Of a stretch of DNA of 64,000 nt, positions 63,506 to 64,000 are shown piece after piece. The DNA is from Cricetomys ansorgei. Lineage: Eukaryota > Chordata > Mammalia > Rodentia > Nesomyidae. Position numbers and translations under genes: made by a program. The number at the start of each line of letters is the position of its first letter. Positions within the stretch are counted from its first letter, which is position 1. The notes beneath the pieces were generated by a model, which saw only the letters and a list, made by a program, of their open reading frames with translations, did no database searches and was not told where the DNA came from. The stretch lies in the NCBI GenBank assembly GCA_026225945.1, contig JAMJFZ010001258.1:13437001-13501000 (forward strand), read 5' to 3'.

Positions 63506-63779
63506 TGCACTCTAAAGCCATAGTATAATAGAGACAGCATATATAATGGGAAGAATATGAGGACTGATCAGTGGTGTGAATAGAGGACACAAAACTAGGC
63601 CCCCATGAGTATGACCAAGTGAGCTCTAGAGTGCGATGGTTCAGAGGAGGAAAGCTATTTACAGCATGTAGTGCTGGGCAAGGGAACGTCCACATGCCCC
63701 AAACAGAACCACCTGGACAGATTTTACCCCATTAATAAAAAACTCAAAGTCAAATCTTTTTTTGGTGGGGGTATGGGGG

Positions 63780-63895
63780 GGGCTGTTGAAACAGGGTCTC
63801 ACTCTATGGACCAAGCTGGCCTCAAATTCATAGAGATCCACCTGCCTCTACCCCCTGAGTCCTGGGATTAAAGGTTTGTGCCACCATGCTTACCC
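63780..63895 (-). mobile_element. B1 SINE
   Basis: TTGAAACAGGGTCTCACTCT through GATTAAAGGTTTGTGCCACC. Confidence 0.88.
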
Positions 63896-64000
63896 TCTCA
63901 AAATCACAACTTAGACACAGATAGAAACCCCAAACTACCCACCTTCTAGAAGACACCATGGGAGGACATCTAGATGACCATGGGTTTGGTGGTGAGGTTT

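Larger units (their letters stand above)
62600..64000 (+). mobile_element. Old L1 ORF2 remnant, discontinuous
   Basis: AATGCCAATCAAAATTTCAG and GTGTTTATGTGGAAAGACAA near 62650-62730; GATCAGTGGTGTGAATAGAG near 63565; ATCTAGATGACCATGGGTTT at 63970. This order follows L1 ORF2. Interrupted by a B1 at 62800 and another at 63785; it runs off the right edge. Confidence 0.6.

Overview
This window is mammalian nuclear DNA, almost certainly from a muroid rodent (mouse, rat, hamster or vole group). The rodent call rests on dozens of B1, B2, ID and B4 SINE copies, a URR1-type DNA transposon, and rodent-type dispersed repeats lying over older mammalian L1 and MIR remnants. The species is not determined. 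All real genes are split by introns, so nearly every long open frame is a shadow of a SINE or a simple repeat. No tRNA, rRNA, CRISPR array, operon or prokaryotic feature is present.

Three protein-coding genes are supported, in the order and orientation known for the human 10q24 segment ARL3-SFXN2-WBP1L (seen here flipped). (1) Positions 1-12872: intron 1 of WBP1L, minus strand. Its first coding exon (30 codons) is at 12873-12962, followed by its CpG-rich promoter to about 13480. (2) About 13500-18267: intergenic DNA and the SFXN2 3' flank or 3'UTR. (3) 18268-29043: the complete coding region of SFXN2, minus strand, in eleven coding exons. All splice sites and phases agree and give 322 codons plus stop. 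Its non-coding first exon lies about 10.7 kb upstream, near 39730. (4) About 39560-40320: a CpG island that is the shared head-to-head promoter of SFXN2 (minus) and ARL3 (plus), containing a perfect palindromic X-box (RFX-type) motif. (5) 40147-64000: the 5' half of ARL3, plus strand. Exon 1 carries only the start codon, exon 2 the P-loop and exon 3 the switch II region. The remaining exons lie beyond the right edge.

The genes are not known to act in one pathway. SFXN2 is a mitochondrial sideroflexin (multi-pass membrane carrier family). ARL3 is a ciliary small GTPase that releases lipidated cargo. WBP1L is a small membrane protein with WW-domain-binding motifs.

The rest is repeats. The more distinctive items are: a non-autonomous class II (ERVK-like) LTR retroelement in SFXN2 intron 1 with a lysine-tRNA-type primer site; an 880-bp CA-rich tandem array beside it; an 11-copy minisatellite in WBP1L intron 1; a tetranucleotide microsatellite that forms the polypyrimidine tract of an SFXN2 splice acceptor; and a 60-bp insertion inside a B1 that copies a segment 1.2 kb away. 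I found no previously undescribed gene system; the observations below are structural and regulatory.
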